Source: Palsa-504 sp963705835 (GTDB lineage Bacteria > Actinomycetota > Actinomycetes > Streptosporangiales > Streptosporangiaceae). From it: a stretch of DNA of 64,000 nt. Made by a program: the position numbers and the translations under genes. Each line of letters begins with the position of its first letter. Position 1 is the first letter of the stretch. The stretch lies in the NCBI GenBank assembly GCA_963705835.1, contig CAVPLC010000050.1, forward strand, positions 1-64,000, read 5' to 3'. Shown here piece by piece: positions 17,488-26,230 of the stretch. The notes under the pieces are model-generated. The model made no database searches. It worked only from the letters and a program-made list of their open reading frames with translations, and was not told where the DNA came from.

Positions 17488-19046
17488 CGCCGGCCCGGCA
17501 GGATCGCGTCGGCGGATTGGGGCGCCGCGGCGGATTGGGGCGCCGCGGCGGAAAGGATAGCGTCGGCGGTCAGGTCTACTCCGTCGGAGCCGGTCACGAG
17601 GGCCCGGACCAGGTCGCCGGGCGCGAGCGGCAGCGTGCTGCGGACCGTGGTCACCCCGTCCACCTCGGGTGCCTGATGGGCGGCCCGGCCGGTATAGCCG
17701 CCGTCGGGCGCCTCTTCGTCGATGAGCACGTCGAGGACCTCGCCCCGGCGGTCGGCGGCCCGCTGCGCCATCAGCTCCTCGGCCAGGTCGGCGACCTCCT
17801 CCACGCGGCGGGCGATCTCGGCCTCGTCCAGCTTGTCCGGGCGGGTCGCGGCCTCGGTGCCGTCCTCGTCGGAGTAGCCGAAGATCCCGATCGCATCCAG
17901 GCCGGCGGCGCCGAGGAACAGCTCGAGCTCCCTGAGGTCCTCGGCGGTCTCGCCGGGGAAGCCGACGATGAAGTTGGACCGCACCCCCGCGCCCGGGCTG
18001 AGCTGGCGGATCTGGTCGAGCAGGCCGAGGAACCGCTCGCGGTCGCCGAACCGCCGCATGGCCCGCAGCACCCGCCCGCTGGCGTGCTGAAACGACAGGT
18101 CGAAGTAGTCGGCCACCCCCGGGGTCGACGCGATGACCTCGATCAGCCCCGGGCGCAGCTCGGCGGGCTGCAGGTAGCTGATCCTGATCCGCTCGATGCC
18201 CTCGGTCGCGGCCAGGTCGGGCAGGACCTCCTCGAGCAGCCGCAGGTTCCCCAGGTCCTTGCCGTAGGAGGTGGAGTTCTCGCTCACCAGGACCAGCTCG
18301 CGCACGCCCTGGCCGGCCAGCCACTGGGCCTCGGCCAGCAGGTCCAGCGGGCGCCGGGAGACGAACGCGCCGCGGAACGACGGGATGGCGCAGAACGAGC
18401 AGCGCCGGTCGCAGCCCGAGGCGATCTTCAGCGGCGCCACCACGCCGGTGGACAGCCGACGCCGGAACACGCCTCCGCCCGGGCCAGTCCATGGCGCAGC
18501 AGGGTCGACAATGGTCGACGGCAATACGGAAGGGCCGGTGGTGAGGGCGGGCTGGGGCTGGCGGGCGGACGGAGTGACGGGCTGGGGCTGGCGGGCGGAC
18601 GGGGTGACGGGCTGCGGCTGGCGGGCGGACGGGGTGATGGGGAGGAGCTTGCGGCGGTCCCGGGGGGTGTGCGCCGGGCGGCGGCGGCCGGTCAGGACGT
18701 CGTCCAGGCGGGCGCCGATGTCGCCGTAGTCGTCGAAGCTGAGGATCTGGGCCTCGGGCAGCTCGTCGGCGAGTTCGGCGCCGTAGCGCTCGGCCAGGCA
18801 GCCCACGGCGGCGACCTTGACCCCGGACTCCGCGGCCGACAGCAGTTCGTCGATGGACTCCTGCTTGGCGGCCTGGATGAAGCCGCACGTGTTGACGAGC
18901 ACCACGCTGGCCTCATCGGAGGAGGTCAGGTCCCAGCCGGCCGCGGTCAGGCGCGCCGCCAGTTCCTCGGAGTCGACCTCGTTACGCGCGCAGCCGAGCG
19001 TGACCAGGCTGACCGTCCGCGGCGCGGACTCAGGGCGTGAAGACAC
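17484..19046 (-). CDS. rimO: Ribosomal protein S12 methylthiotransferase RimO
   Basis: Radical-SAM enzyme of 520 residues that adds a methylthio group to the conserved aspartate of ribosomal protein S12. The N-terminal UPF0004 domain holds the auxiliary-cluster cysteines C19, C54 and C83. The radical-SAM motif is C212-x3-C216-x2-C219 (GCDRRCSFCAIP), and a TRAM domain follows. It is about 70 residues longer than most RimO proteins. The extra length is a repeat-bearing linker (about 124-200, TPSARQPQPV three times at 138-167) and a repeat at the C-terminus (SAAAPQ twice). GTG 19046 is preceded by TAGGCT six bases upstream, suggesting leaderless transcription. The repeats lie outside catalytic elements, so activity is probably retained. 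Confidence 0.93.
   Translation of the reverse strand: MSSRPESAPRTVSLVTLGCARNEVDSEELAARLTAAGWDLTSSDEASVVLVNTCGFIQAAKQESIDELLSAAESGVKVAAVGCLAERYGAELADELPEAQILSFDDYGDIGARLDDVLTGRRRPAHTPRDRRKLLPITPSARQPQPVTPSARQPQPVTPSARQPQPALTTGPSVLPSTIVDPAAPWTGPGGGVFRRRLSTGVVAPLKIASGCDRRCSFCAIPSFRGAFVSRRPLDLLAEAQWLAGQGVRELVLVSENSTSYGKDLGNLRLLEEVLPDLAATEGIERIRISYLQPAELRPGLIEVIASTPGVADYFDLSFQHASGRVLRAMRRFGDRERFLGLLDQIRQLSPGAGVRSNFIVGFPGETAEDLRELELFLGAAGLDAIGIFGYSDEDGTEAATRPDKLDEAEIARRVEEVADLAEELMAQRAADRRGEVLDVLIDEEAPDGGYTGRAAHQAPEVDGVTTVRSTLPLAPGDLVRALVTGSDGVDLTADAILSAAAPQSAAAPQSADAILPGRR
17508..17548. repeat. Two-copy 18-base in-frame repeat, rimO 3' end
   Basis: Two adjacent copies of an 18-base unit containing GGATTGGGGCGCCGCGGC encode SAAAPQ twice near the RimO C-terminus, after the TRAM domain. 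Confidence 0.7.
18549..18638. repeat. 30-base minisatellite inside rimO, 3 copies
   Basis: Three near-identical 30-base units, each containing GGCTGGCGGGCGGACGG, encode the decapeptide TPSARQPQPV repeated in the linker between the UPF0004 and radical-SAM domains of RimO. Unit length keeps the frame. Confidence 0.85.
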
Positions 19047-19052
19047 AGCGAG

Positions 19053-19058
19053 AGCCTA
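19053..19058 (-). promoter_or_regulatory. -10 box of leaderless rimO
   Basis: On the minus strand TAGGCT lies six bases before the GTG at 19046. This TAnnnT spacing places the transcript start at or next to the start codon, and no ribosome site is present. Confidence 0.5.
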
Positions 19059-19063
19059 TGCGA

Positions 19064-19828
19064 CTAGCTCGACGGCGAGGCCGACGCGGAGCTGGACGGC
19101 GAACCCGGGGGACTGAAGTTCAGCGTCACCGGCAGGACGGTGTTGATGGGATCGCGCTGGCCGTCCACGGTGAGGGTGACCGCGGCGGGGTTACCCAGGC
19201 GGATACTCACCGCTTCCTTCTCCGTCCACGTCATCGAGGTGCCCGCCAGGATGTCGCCCATGTAGATCTGCGACCCGTCGCTGGCCCTGGTGAGGAGGAC
19301 CCAGCAAGGCTCCTGCCCGGCGGCGACATTGATCACCACGTCGGAGAGGGTCGAGGACGCGGCGGGCGACGTCTTCCCGGCAGGCGTCGGGTGGGTGCTG
19401 GGTCTGGCCGGCGGTGTGGTGGCGGCCGCCGCCGGCTTCCCGGAATGGTCGTGCGAGGACACCAGGCGGTACGCGGCGAATCCGATGACGGCCAGGAGCA
19501 CGATGACCACGATCAAGGCCAGGCTGGGCGAGCGACGCTCGCGGATCTTGATCGGCCGGGAGGGCTGGAACACGTCGGCGGCGCGCATCGAGCCCACCGG
19601 GCCGTGGTCGGCGTCGTACTCGCTGATCAGCGGGGTCGGGTCGGCGCCGACCGCGCCGGCGATGCTGCGGATGTGCCCGCGCGCGTAGAAGTCGCCGCCG
19701 CACGCGGTGAAGTCGCCTTGCTCGATGTCCCGGATGATGGTTTCCCTGATCCGGGTCTGCTGGCTGACCTGGGTGACGGTGAGACCGGCATGACGGCGCG
19801 CGTCCGCCAGGGTGTCACCGATGCTCAC
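19064..19828 (-). CDS. RodZ-like helix-turn-helix membrane protein
   Basis: Bitopic protein of 254 residues with RodZ architecture. It has a cytoplasmic HTH_25 domain (about 1-75: IGDTLADARRHAGLTVTQVS and DFYARGHIRSIA), one transmembrane helix (about 102-122, LALIVVIVLLAVIGFAAYRL), a Pro/Thr/Ser linker and an extracellular DUF4115-like beta domain. RodZ proteins tie MreB to the cell envelope; in actinobacteria similar proteins occur next to ftsK without a proven role. The GTG start at 19828 has GGAGAC upstream. The gene lies between ftsK and rimO, all on the minus strand. The tail is Ser/Ala-rich low complexity. Confidence 0.8.
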   Translation of the reverse strand: MSIGDTLADARRHAGLTVTQVSQQTRIRETIIRDIEQGDFTACGGDFYARGHIRSIAGAVGADPTPLISEYDADHGPVGSMRAADVFQPSRPIKIRERRSPSLALIVVIVLLAVIGFAAYRLVSSHDHSGKPAAAATTPPARPSTHPTPAGKTSPAASSTLSDVVINVAAGQEPCWVLLTRASDGSQIYMGDILAGTSMTWTEKEAVSIRLGNPAAVTLTVDGQRDPINTVLPVTLNFSPPGSPSSSASASPSS

Positions 19829-19850
19829 GCTGCGTCTCCACGCGAATAGG

Positions 19851-22608
19851 TTACCCGCCGCGAAGGGAAATCAGGGTGTCGTCCAGGTCCTCCGGCCTGA
19901 CCAGTACGTCGCGGGCCTTGGAGCCCTCGCTCGGCCCGACGATGTCCCGGCTCTCCAGCAGGTCCATGAGCCGCCCGGCCTTGGCGAAGCCGACCCGCAG
20001 CTTGCGCTGCAGCATCGAGGTCGACCCGAACTGCGTGGTGATGATCAGCTCCGCCGCCTGGATCAGCAGGTCCAGGTCGTCGCCGATGTCGGAGTCGATT
20101 TCCCTGGTGCGTTCCGGCGCGGCGGCGACGTCCTCGCGGTAGGTGGGCTCGGCCTGCTTCTTGCAGTGCGCGACGATGTCGCGGATCTCCTTCTCCGACA
20201 CGAAGGCGTTCTGCAGCCGGATCGGCTTGGACGCCCCCATGGGCAGGAACAGCGCGTCGCCCTGGCCCACCAGCTTCTCCGCTCCCGGCTGGTCCAGGAT
20301 GACCCGGGAGTCCATCAGGCTGGACGTCGAGAAGGCCAGCCGGGACGGGACGTTGGCCTTGATCAGGCCGGTCACCACGTCCACGCTCGGCCGCTGGGTA
20401 GCGAGCACCAGGTGAATGCCGGCCGCCCGGGCCAGCTGGGTGATCCGGACCACGGCGTCCTCGACGTCGCGCGGGGCCACCATCATCAGGTCGGACAGCT
20501 CGTCCACGATGACCAGCAGGTACGGATACGGCAGGTAGACGCGCTCGCTGCCAGAGTGGGGGGAAGGGGAGGTGGGCGGGGGCTTGAGCTGACCCGCCCG
20601 GACCGCCTTGTTGAAGTCGTCGACGTGCCGGAACCCGCACGCGGCCAGGTCGTCGTAGCGGCGCTCCATCTCGCCGACCACCCACTCCAGGGCCTCGGCC
20701 GCCTTCTTCGGGCTGGTGATGATCGGCGTGATCAGGTGCGGGATGCCGTCGTAGATGGTCAGCTCGACCCGCTTGGGGTCGATCAGGATCATCCGCACCT
20801 CGTCCGGGGTGGCCCGGGTCAGGATCGAGGTGATCAGGCCGTTCAGGCAGACCGACTTGCCTGAGCCGGTGGCGCCCGCGATCAGGATGTGCGGCATCTT
20901 GGCCAGGTTCGCGACCAGCACCCGGCCCTCGACGTCCTTGCCCAGGCCGACCACCATCGGGTGGTGGTCGCCGACCGCCACCTGGGACTTGAGCACATCG
21001 CCCAGGCTGACGATCTCCTTGTCCGCGTTGGGGATCTCCACCCCGATCGCGGACCTGCCCGGGATCGGGGAGACGATCCGCACGTCGGCGCTTTTCACCG
21101 CGTAGGCGATGTTCTTCTGCAGCGCGGTGACCCGCTCCACCTTGACCGCGGGCCCGAGCTCGATCTCGTACCTGGTCACCGTGGGCCCGCGGCTGAACCC
21201 GGTGACCTGCGCGTCGACCTGGAACTGCTCGAGTACCTCGGTCAGCGCCTCGACCACGATGTCGTTGGCCCTGGTCCGCTGCTTGGGCGCGCTGCCGGGC
21301 CGCATCAGCGCCGGGGGCGGCAGCGTGTAGCCGCCGAGCGCGGCGCCGGTCAGCGTGAGCTGCTCGGGTTTGGCGGGAGGCTTGGACCCCGTGGACCCCG
21401 TGGGCCCCGCGGCCTCGGCGGGTTCCTTGGGCGTCTCCGGCGCGGGATCCTCGGTTGCGCCGAAGCTGAGCGCCTCCATCAGGGCTTCCTCGCCGCCGCG
21501 CCGGGAGCCCGGGGGCTCGGCCGCGGGAGCGCCGGTAACGGCCCCAATAATCGACTTGGCGATCGCCGCGTCGCTTGCCCTGCTCGATCAGCGGGCTGTC
21601 GTAGGGCTTGACGTGCTCGCCGGGTTCCAGGGCGGGGCGGAGCCTGATCTGGCGCGGGATCGGCCGGCGGGTGCGGCCGGTGCTGGCCTCGTAGTCCTCG
21701 TCGATCTCCAGGCTGTCGTCGTCATTGTCGGCCGGCGGGGCCGCGTGCCCGAATATCGCGCTCAGCTGGCGCACCCGGTCCGGGATGCGGTGTATCGGGG
21801 TGCCGGTGATGACCAGCACGCCGAAGCAGGCCAGCAGCACGAGCAGCGTCGCCGCGGCCCACGGGGTCAGCGCGCTGGCCAGCGGGCCGGCCACCACGAA
21901 GCCGACCAGGCCGCCCGCGGCGCGGACCGCCGCCGGGTCGTGGGACGGATGCGGCGCGCCCTTGGCGATGTGCATCAGCCCGGCCGCGCCGAGCAGCAGC
22001 GCGGCCCAGCCGATCACGGCGCGCATCGTCTCGGAGTTGCGGTCGGGATGCCGCAGGAACCGCCAGGCCAGCAGCGCGGCGAGCACCGGCGCCAGCCAGG
22101 CCAGCGAGCCGAACCCGCCGACGGCCACCTTGGTGATGTCGTGCCCGACCGCGTTGTCCATCCGCGTCCACAGCGCCGCCGCGAGCACGACGGCCGCCCC
22201 CAGGGTGAGCAGCCCGACGCCGTCCCTGCGGTGAACCGGATCCAGGTCGCGCGCGCCGCGGCCGACCGACCGGACCGCGAACCCCACGGCCCCGGCGACC
22301 ACCATCCAGGCGGCCGCGAGCGTCCGGCCGATCCACCCGATCAGGATCACCACCGGATCGCGGGCCCGGCGCGGGCGGGGTCTGCGGGTTCGCCGGGACG
22401 GCGGCGCTCCACGGCCCTTCGCCGGACGGCCCCGCGCCACACGGCCCTTCGCCGCAGGCTTGCGTCCCGCCGTGCCCTTTTTTCCTTTTCTGACCGAACG
22501 GTCCGGGGTGTTCCTGGCCGGCCCGCTGCGCGTCGTGCGGCGTGGCGCGCCGTCGGACCAGTTCGCCGACTGGTTCGGCCGGCGGACGGTCGGATTCGTT
22601 CCGGACAC
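19851..22608 (-). CDS. ftsK: DNA translocase FtsK/SpoIIIE, single-base frameshift
   Basis: Septal DNA pump of about 918 residues after correction. The N-terminal half is a basic tail then four membrane helices (for example LLTLGAAVVLAAALW and WLAPVLAALLAWRFL). The C-terminal half has the ATPase motor, with Walker A GATGSGKSV, Walker B LLVIVDELSDLMM, and the gamma DNA-reading domain QRKLRVGFAKAGRLMDLLE. The two halves lie in different frames. The switch is at 21578-21580, where a CCC (GGG on the coding strand) is one base too long; removing it gives LIEQ-ASDAAIAKSIIG without a stop. FtsK is normally essential, so a sequencing indel is likelier than a pseudogene. Start GTG 22608 lacks a clear ribosome site. 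Confidence 0.88.
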
Positions 22609-22758
22609 GGGTCGCCATGCTTACAAACGTAGCGAGCACCCCGGGCTGGCCCAAGCACCCCGTGGCGCGTGTCGGGCGGCCGAGGGCACGCAGGCCGTAC
22701 CGTTCGGACAAAAGGTCTTATAAATCGGTGAGGCCGCGAGCCTTGGCGCGGGCCGCGA

Positions 22759-22764
22759 TAGGGT
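22759..22764 (+). promoter_or_regulatory. -10 box of leaderless dehydrogenase gene
   Basis: TAGGGT ends six bases before the ATG at 22771, and no Shine-Dalgarno sequence is present. The spacing fits a leaderless transcript. Confidence 0.5.
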
Positions 22765-22770
22765 CGGGCC

Positions 22771-23760
22771 ATGCGGGTCGCGATCCTCGATGACTACCAG
22801 CAGGTCGCGCTGGCCAGTGCGGACTGGTCGGCGGTGCGGGAACTAGCCGAGATCTACGTCTTCGCCCAGCACATCGCGCGGACCGAGGCGCTGGTCAGCG
22901 CGCTGGAGCCGTTCGACGTCGTCGTGGCGATGCGGGAGCGGACGGAGTTCGACGCCGAGCGGCTGAACCAGCTTCCGCGGCTGCGGCTGCTGGTCACCAC
23001 GGGCATGGCCAACGCGGCGATCGACCTGGCGGCGGCGGCCGAGCGCGGGGTCACCGTGTGCGGCACGGGCGGCAGCGCCTCCTCGACGGCCGAGCTGACC
23101 TGGGGCCTCATCCTGGCGATGGTCCGGCACATACCCGAGGAAGACCGGCGGATGAAGATGGCCGGGCGGGCCGGCGGGGCGGCGCTTTCGGTCGGCGGCG
23201 GCTGGCAGCAGACGGTCGGCGTGGGCCTGGACGGCAAGCGGCTCGGCGTGGTCGGGCTGGGTCACCAGGGCCGGCGGGTGGCCGAGATCGGCCACGCGTT
23301 CGGCATGAAGGTGCTGGCCTGGAGCCAGAACCTGGATCCGGACCACGCGCACAAGGCGCACGCCAAGGCGGTCGGCAAGGAGGAGCTGTTCGCCTCCTCG
23401 GACGTCGTGACCGTGCACTACAAGCTCGGGCCGCGCAGCACCGGGCTGATCGGCGCGGCCGAGTTCGACCTGATGAAACCGTCGGCCTACCTGGTGAACA
23501 CCTCACGCGGGCCCGTCGTGGACAGCGAGGCGCTGCTGGCCGCGCTGCGTTCGGGGTCGATCGCGGGCGCCGCGCTCGACGTGTACGACGTGGAGCCGCT
23601 GCCGCTGTCCTCGCGGCTGCGGACCGCGCCGAACGTGGTGCTCACCCCGCACCTCGGCTACGTCACCGAGGAGGCCTACCGGGTCTTCTACGGCGAGGCC
23701 GCCGAGGACATCGTGGCGTTCGCCAAGGGCTCGCCGGTGCGGGTGCTCTCGGCGTCCTAA
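22771..23760 (+). CDS. D-2-hydroxyacid dehydrogenase family protein
   Basis: Cytoplasmic NAD(P)-dependent oxidoreductase of 329 residues. The Rossmann nucleotide motif is GVVGLGHQGRRVAEIG (GxGxxG). The catalytic triad is in place: arginine in NTSRGPVVD, glutamate in DVYDVEPLP and histidine in LTPHLGYVT. The N-terminus (MRVAILDDYQQVAL) is typical of a branch often annotated as phosphoglycerate-dehydrogenase-like. Substrate is unknown, since serA would be longer and carry an ACT domain. It is divergent from ftsK and its stop overlaps the convergent TIGR03086 gene by four bases. Confidence 0.9.
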   Translation: MRVAILDDYQQVALASADWSAVRELAEIYVFAQHIARTEALVSALEPFDVVVAMRERTEFDAERLNQLPRLRLLVTTGMANAAIDLAAAAERGVTVCGTGGSASSTAELTWGLILAMVRHIPEEDRRMKMAGRAGGAALSVGGGWQQTVGVGLDGKRLGVVGLGHQGRRVAEIGHAFGMKVLAWSQNLDPDHAHKAHAKAVGKEELFASSDVVTVHYKLGPRSTGLIGAAEFDLMKPSAYLVNTSRGPVVDSEALLAALRSGSIAGAALDVYDVEPLPLSSRLRTAPNVVLTPHLGYVTEEAYRVFYGEAAEDIVAFAKGSPVRVLSAS

Positions 23761-24356
23761 GGTTTCCACCGCGGGTCGCGGCCGGACAGGCTCAGCGCGC
23801 GGTCGAAGGCCGAGGCGGCGTCCGGGATGGCTTTGACCTCGGCGAAGCCCTGGTACTGGCGGAACATCTCGGCCTGGGCCCGGACGGTCTCCAGGAGGGC
23901 CTGCGCGAGCGCGTCGTCGGCCCGGTACTCCTGGCCGGTGGCCCGGGCGATGTCCCAGCCGTGCAGCACGGTCTCCATGATCAGCATGGCGGCGATGTCG
24001 GCGGCCGGGGTCGGGCTGCCCATGACGTTCAGCTCGCGCTGCCAGGCCTGCGGGTCGGACCAGGCCTGCACGGCCTTGTTTATCTGCTTTTCGTAGTCCT
24101 GCGCGAAGCCGGGGTCGGCGGTGAAGTCCCTGCTCATCAGCTCCTCGGCGACGCTCTCGCCGTGCGCCCGGCGCTCGGCGGAGTACGAGGTCCACAAGAT
24201 CGTGTGGTTGAGCAGGGTGCGCAGGTCCCAGTCGGTGCAGGGCGTTTTGGTATCCAGCGTCGTGGTGCGGGCCGCCTCGCCCACGACGCGGGCGGTCTCG
24301 GCCGCGGCGGCGGCCATCAGCGCGGGCCCGTCGTTGATTCCCCGTGGTGTGCTCAT
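23757..24356 (-). CDS. TIGR03086-family metal-binding protein (DinB-like)
   Basis: Protein of 199 residues with the four-helix DinB/mycothiol-dependent maleylpyruvate-isomerase N-terminal fold. Metal-ligand histidines are visible in DLRTLLNHTI and ETVLHGWDIARATGQ, the signature of TIGR03086. Related enzymes use mycothiol as cofactor, but no specific reaction is known for this subgroup. The ATG at 24356 has TAAAAT on the coding strand six bases upstream and no ribosome site, so it is probably leaderless. Confidence 0.85.
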   Translation of the reverse strand: MSTPRGINDGPALMAAAAAETARVVGEAARTTTLDTKTPCTDWDLRTLLNHTILWTSYSAERRAHGESVAEELMSRDFTADPGFAQDYEKQINKAVQAWSDPQAWQRELNVMGSPTPAADIAAMLIMETVLHGWDIARATGQEYRADDALAQALLETVRAQAEMFRQYQGFAEVKAIPDAASAFDRALSLSGRDPRWKP

Positions 24357-24362
24357 CCGCGT

Positions 24363-24368
24363 ATTTTA
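24363..24368 (-). promoter_or_regulatory. -10 box of leaderless TIGR03086 gene
   Basis: TAAAAT on the minus strand ends six bases before the ATG at 24356. It also lies at the edge of the AraC relic that starts here on the other strand. Confidence 0.55.
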
Positions 24369-24548
24369 TCGGCGCGGGCCCGGCTGCACGAGGCCGCGGA
24401 ACGGGCAGACCTTGGCGAGGCGGTCGACTGGGCGGAGCTGGCTTTTGACCTCGGCTACGCGGACCAGGCGCACCTGACCCGCGACTTCACCGACACGATC
24501 GGGGTTCCGCGGGCGCAGTACGCTGCGTCGGTGTCCGCGGGCGGCTAG
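24366..24548 (+). pseudogene. AraC-type regulator, C-terminal relic
   Basis: About 60 codons in frame encode the second helix-turn-helix of an AraC-family protein: EAVDWAELAFDLGYADQAHL, then the TRDFTDTIGVPRAQYAA core. The sensor domain and first HTH are missing, and no start with a ribosome site precedes it. The stop at 24546-24548 overlaps the convergent RNase J stop. It is a decayed 3' end of a regulator gene. Confidence 0.7.
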
Positions 24549-26230
24549 GCTTCGATGACGACGGGGATGATCATGGGGCGGCGGCGGTAGTTGTCGCTGA
24601 CCCATTTGCCGATGATGCGGCGGGCTAGCTGGCTGATCTGGTGGGAGTCGCAGATGCCGTCGGCGGCGGCCAGGGCGAGGGCTTCCTCGATCTTCGGCAG
24701 GACCTCGCCGAACGCGGCGTCGTCGATGCCGGCGCCGCGGGCCTGGATCTCGGGGCCGGCCACCAGCTTGCCGGAGCTGGCGTCGACCACGATCACGACC
24801 GACACGAAGCCTTCATCGCCCAGGATGCGGCGGTCCTTCAGCTGGGACTCGGTGACCTCGCCCACGGTGAGGCCGTCGACGTAGACGTACCCGCACGGCA
24901 CGGCGCCGGTCACGCTGGCCTGGCCGTCGACCAGGTCCACGACCACGCCGTCCTCGGCGATCACGATGTTGTCCTCGGGCACGCCGGTCAGCGACGCGAG
25001 ATGCGCGTGGGCCCGCAGGTGCCGCCACTCGCCGTGCACCGGCATGAAGTTGCGCGGCTTGACCAGGTTCAGCACGTAGAGCAGTTCGCCGGCCGGGGCG
25101 TGCCCGGATACGTGCACCAGGTCGGTGCCCCTGTGCACCACGCGCGCGCCGAGCCGGGTCAGCCCGTTGATCACCCGGTACACCGCGGTCTCGTTGCCCG
25201 GGATCAGTGACGACGCGAGGATGACGGTGTCCCCGGGGGCGATCCGGATCGGGTGGTCCCGCCCGGCCATCCGGGTCAGCGCGGACATCGGCTCGCCCTG
25301 CGAGCCGGTGGAGATCAGCACCACATCGCCGGGCGGCATTTCCTCGGCCTCGCGCAGGTCGACCAGGAGCCCGCCGGGCACCCGCAGGTAGCCAAGGTCG
25401 CGGGCGACACCCATGTTCCGGACCATGGACCGGCCGACGAACGCGACCTTCCGCCGGTGTTTCACCGCGACGTCGAGTACCTGCTGTACCCGGTGCACGT
25501 GGCTGGCGAAGCAGGCGACGATGATGCGCTGCTCGGCGCTGGCGAAGATCTCGTCGAGCACGGGCGCGATGTCCCGTTCCGACGTCACGAAGCCCGGGAC
25601 TTCGGCGTTGGTCGAGTCGGCCATCAGCAGGTCGACACCCTCGGTGCCGAGAAGCGCGAACCCGGCCAGGTCGGTGAGCCTGCCGTCCAGGGGCAGCTGG
25701 TCCATCTTGAAGTCGCCGGTGTGCAGCACCAGGCCGGCGTGGGTGCGGATGGCCACGGCGAGCGCGTCGGGGATCGAGTGGTTGACGGCCAGGAACTCGC
25801 ACTCGAAGGGGCCGAACGACATGCGGTCGTGCTCCGCGACCTCGAGCGTGACCGGGTCCACGCGGTGCTCGGACAGCTTGCTGCGGACCAGGGCCAGGGT
25901 CAGCCTGGAGCCGACCAGCGGGATGTCCGCGCGCTCCCTGAGCAGGTACGGGATGGCGCCGATGTGGTCCTCGTGGGCGTGCGTGAGGACGACCGCCTCG
26001 ACCTGGTTGAGGCGGTCACGGATATAGCCGAAGTCGGGCAGGATCAGGTCCACGCCGGGCTGGTCGGGATCGGGGAACAGCACGCCGCAGTCCACCACGA
26101 GCAGGCGGCCCCGGTACTCGAAGACCGTCATGTTCCGGCCGATCTCGCCGAGCCCGCCCAGGGCGACGATGCGCAGGCCGCCGGGTGTGAGCGCGGGGGG
26201 CGGGCTGAGGTCGGGGTGCGGGTGGCTCAC
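24545..26230 (-). CDS. rnj: Ribonuclease J
   Basis: Metallo-beta-lactamase/beta-CASP ribonuclease of 561 residues with 5'-exo and endonuclease activity in mRNA decay and rRNA maturation. It shows the zinc motif THAHEDHIGAIP, LHTGDFKMDQ, the beta-CASP SGHAPAGELL segment, and the C-terminal domain involved in dimerisation. Length is normal. The GTG start overlaps the dapA stop by GTGA, so the two are coupled; dapA-rnj is a common actinobacterial pair. The C-terminal codons overlap the AraC relic on the opposite strand by four bases. Confidence 0.95.
   Translation of the reverse strand: MSHPHPDLSPPPALTPGGLRIVALGGLGEIGRNMTVFEYRGRLLVVDCGVLFPDPDQPGVDLILPDFGYIRDRLNQVEAVVLTHAHEDHIGAIPYLLRERADIPLVGSRLTLALVRSKLSEHRVDPVTLEVAEHDRMSFGPFECEFLAVNHSIPDALAVAIRTHAGLVLHTGDFKMDQLPLDGRLTDLAGFALLGTEGVDLLMADSTNAEVPGFVTSERDIAPVLDEIFASAEQRIIVACFASHVHRVQQVLDVAVKHRRKVAFVGRSMVRNMGVARDLGYLRVPGGLLVDLREAEEMPPGDVVLISTGSQGEPMSALTRMAGRDHPIRIAPGDTVILASSLIPGNETAVYRVINGLTRLGARVVHRGTDLVHVSGHAPAGELLYVLNLVKPRNFMPVHGEWRHLRAHAHLASLTGVPEDNIVIAEDGVVVDLVDGQASVTGAVPCGYVYVDGLTVGEVTESQLKDRRILGDEGFVSVVIVVDASSGKLVAGPEIQARGAGIDDAAFGEVLPKIEEALALAAADGICDSHQISQLARRIIGKWVSDNYRRRPMIIPVVIEA

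Noticed and set aside
17517..19040. Long plus-strand frame opposite rimO
   Set aside because: Shadow of rimO; composition is antisense-like and it lacks a ribosome site.
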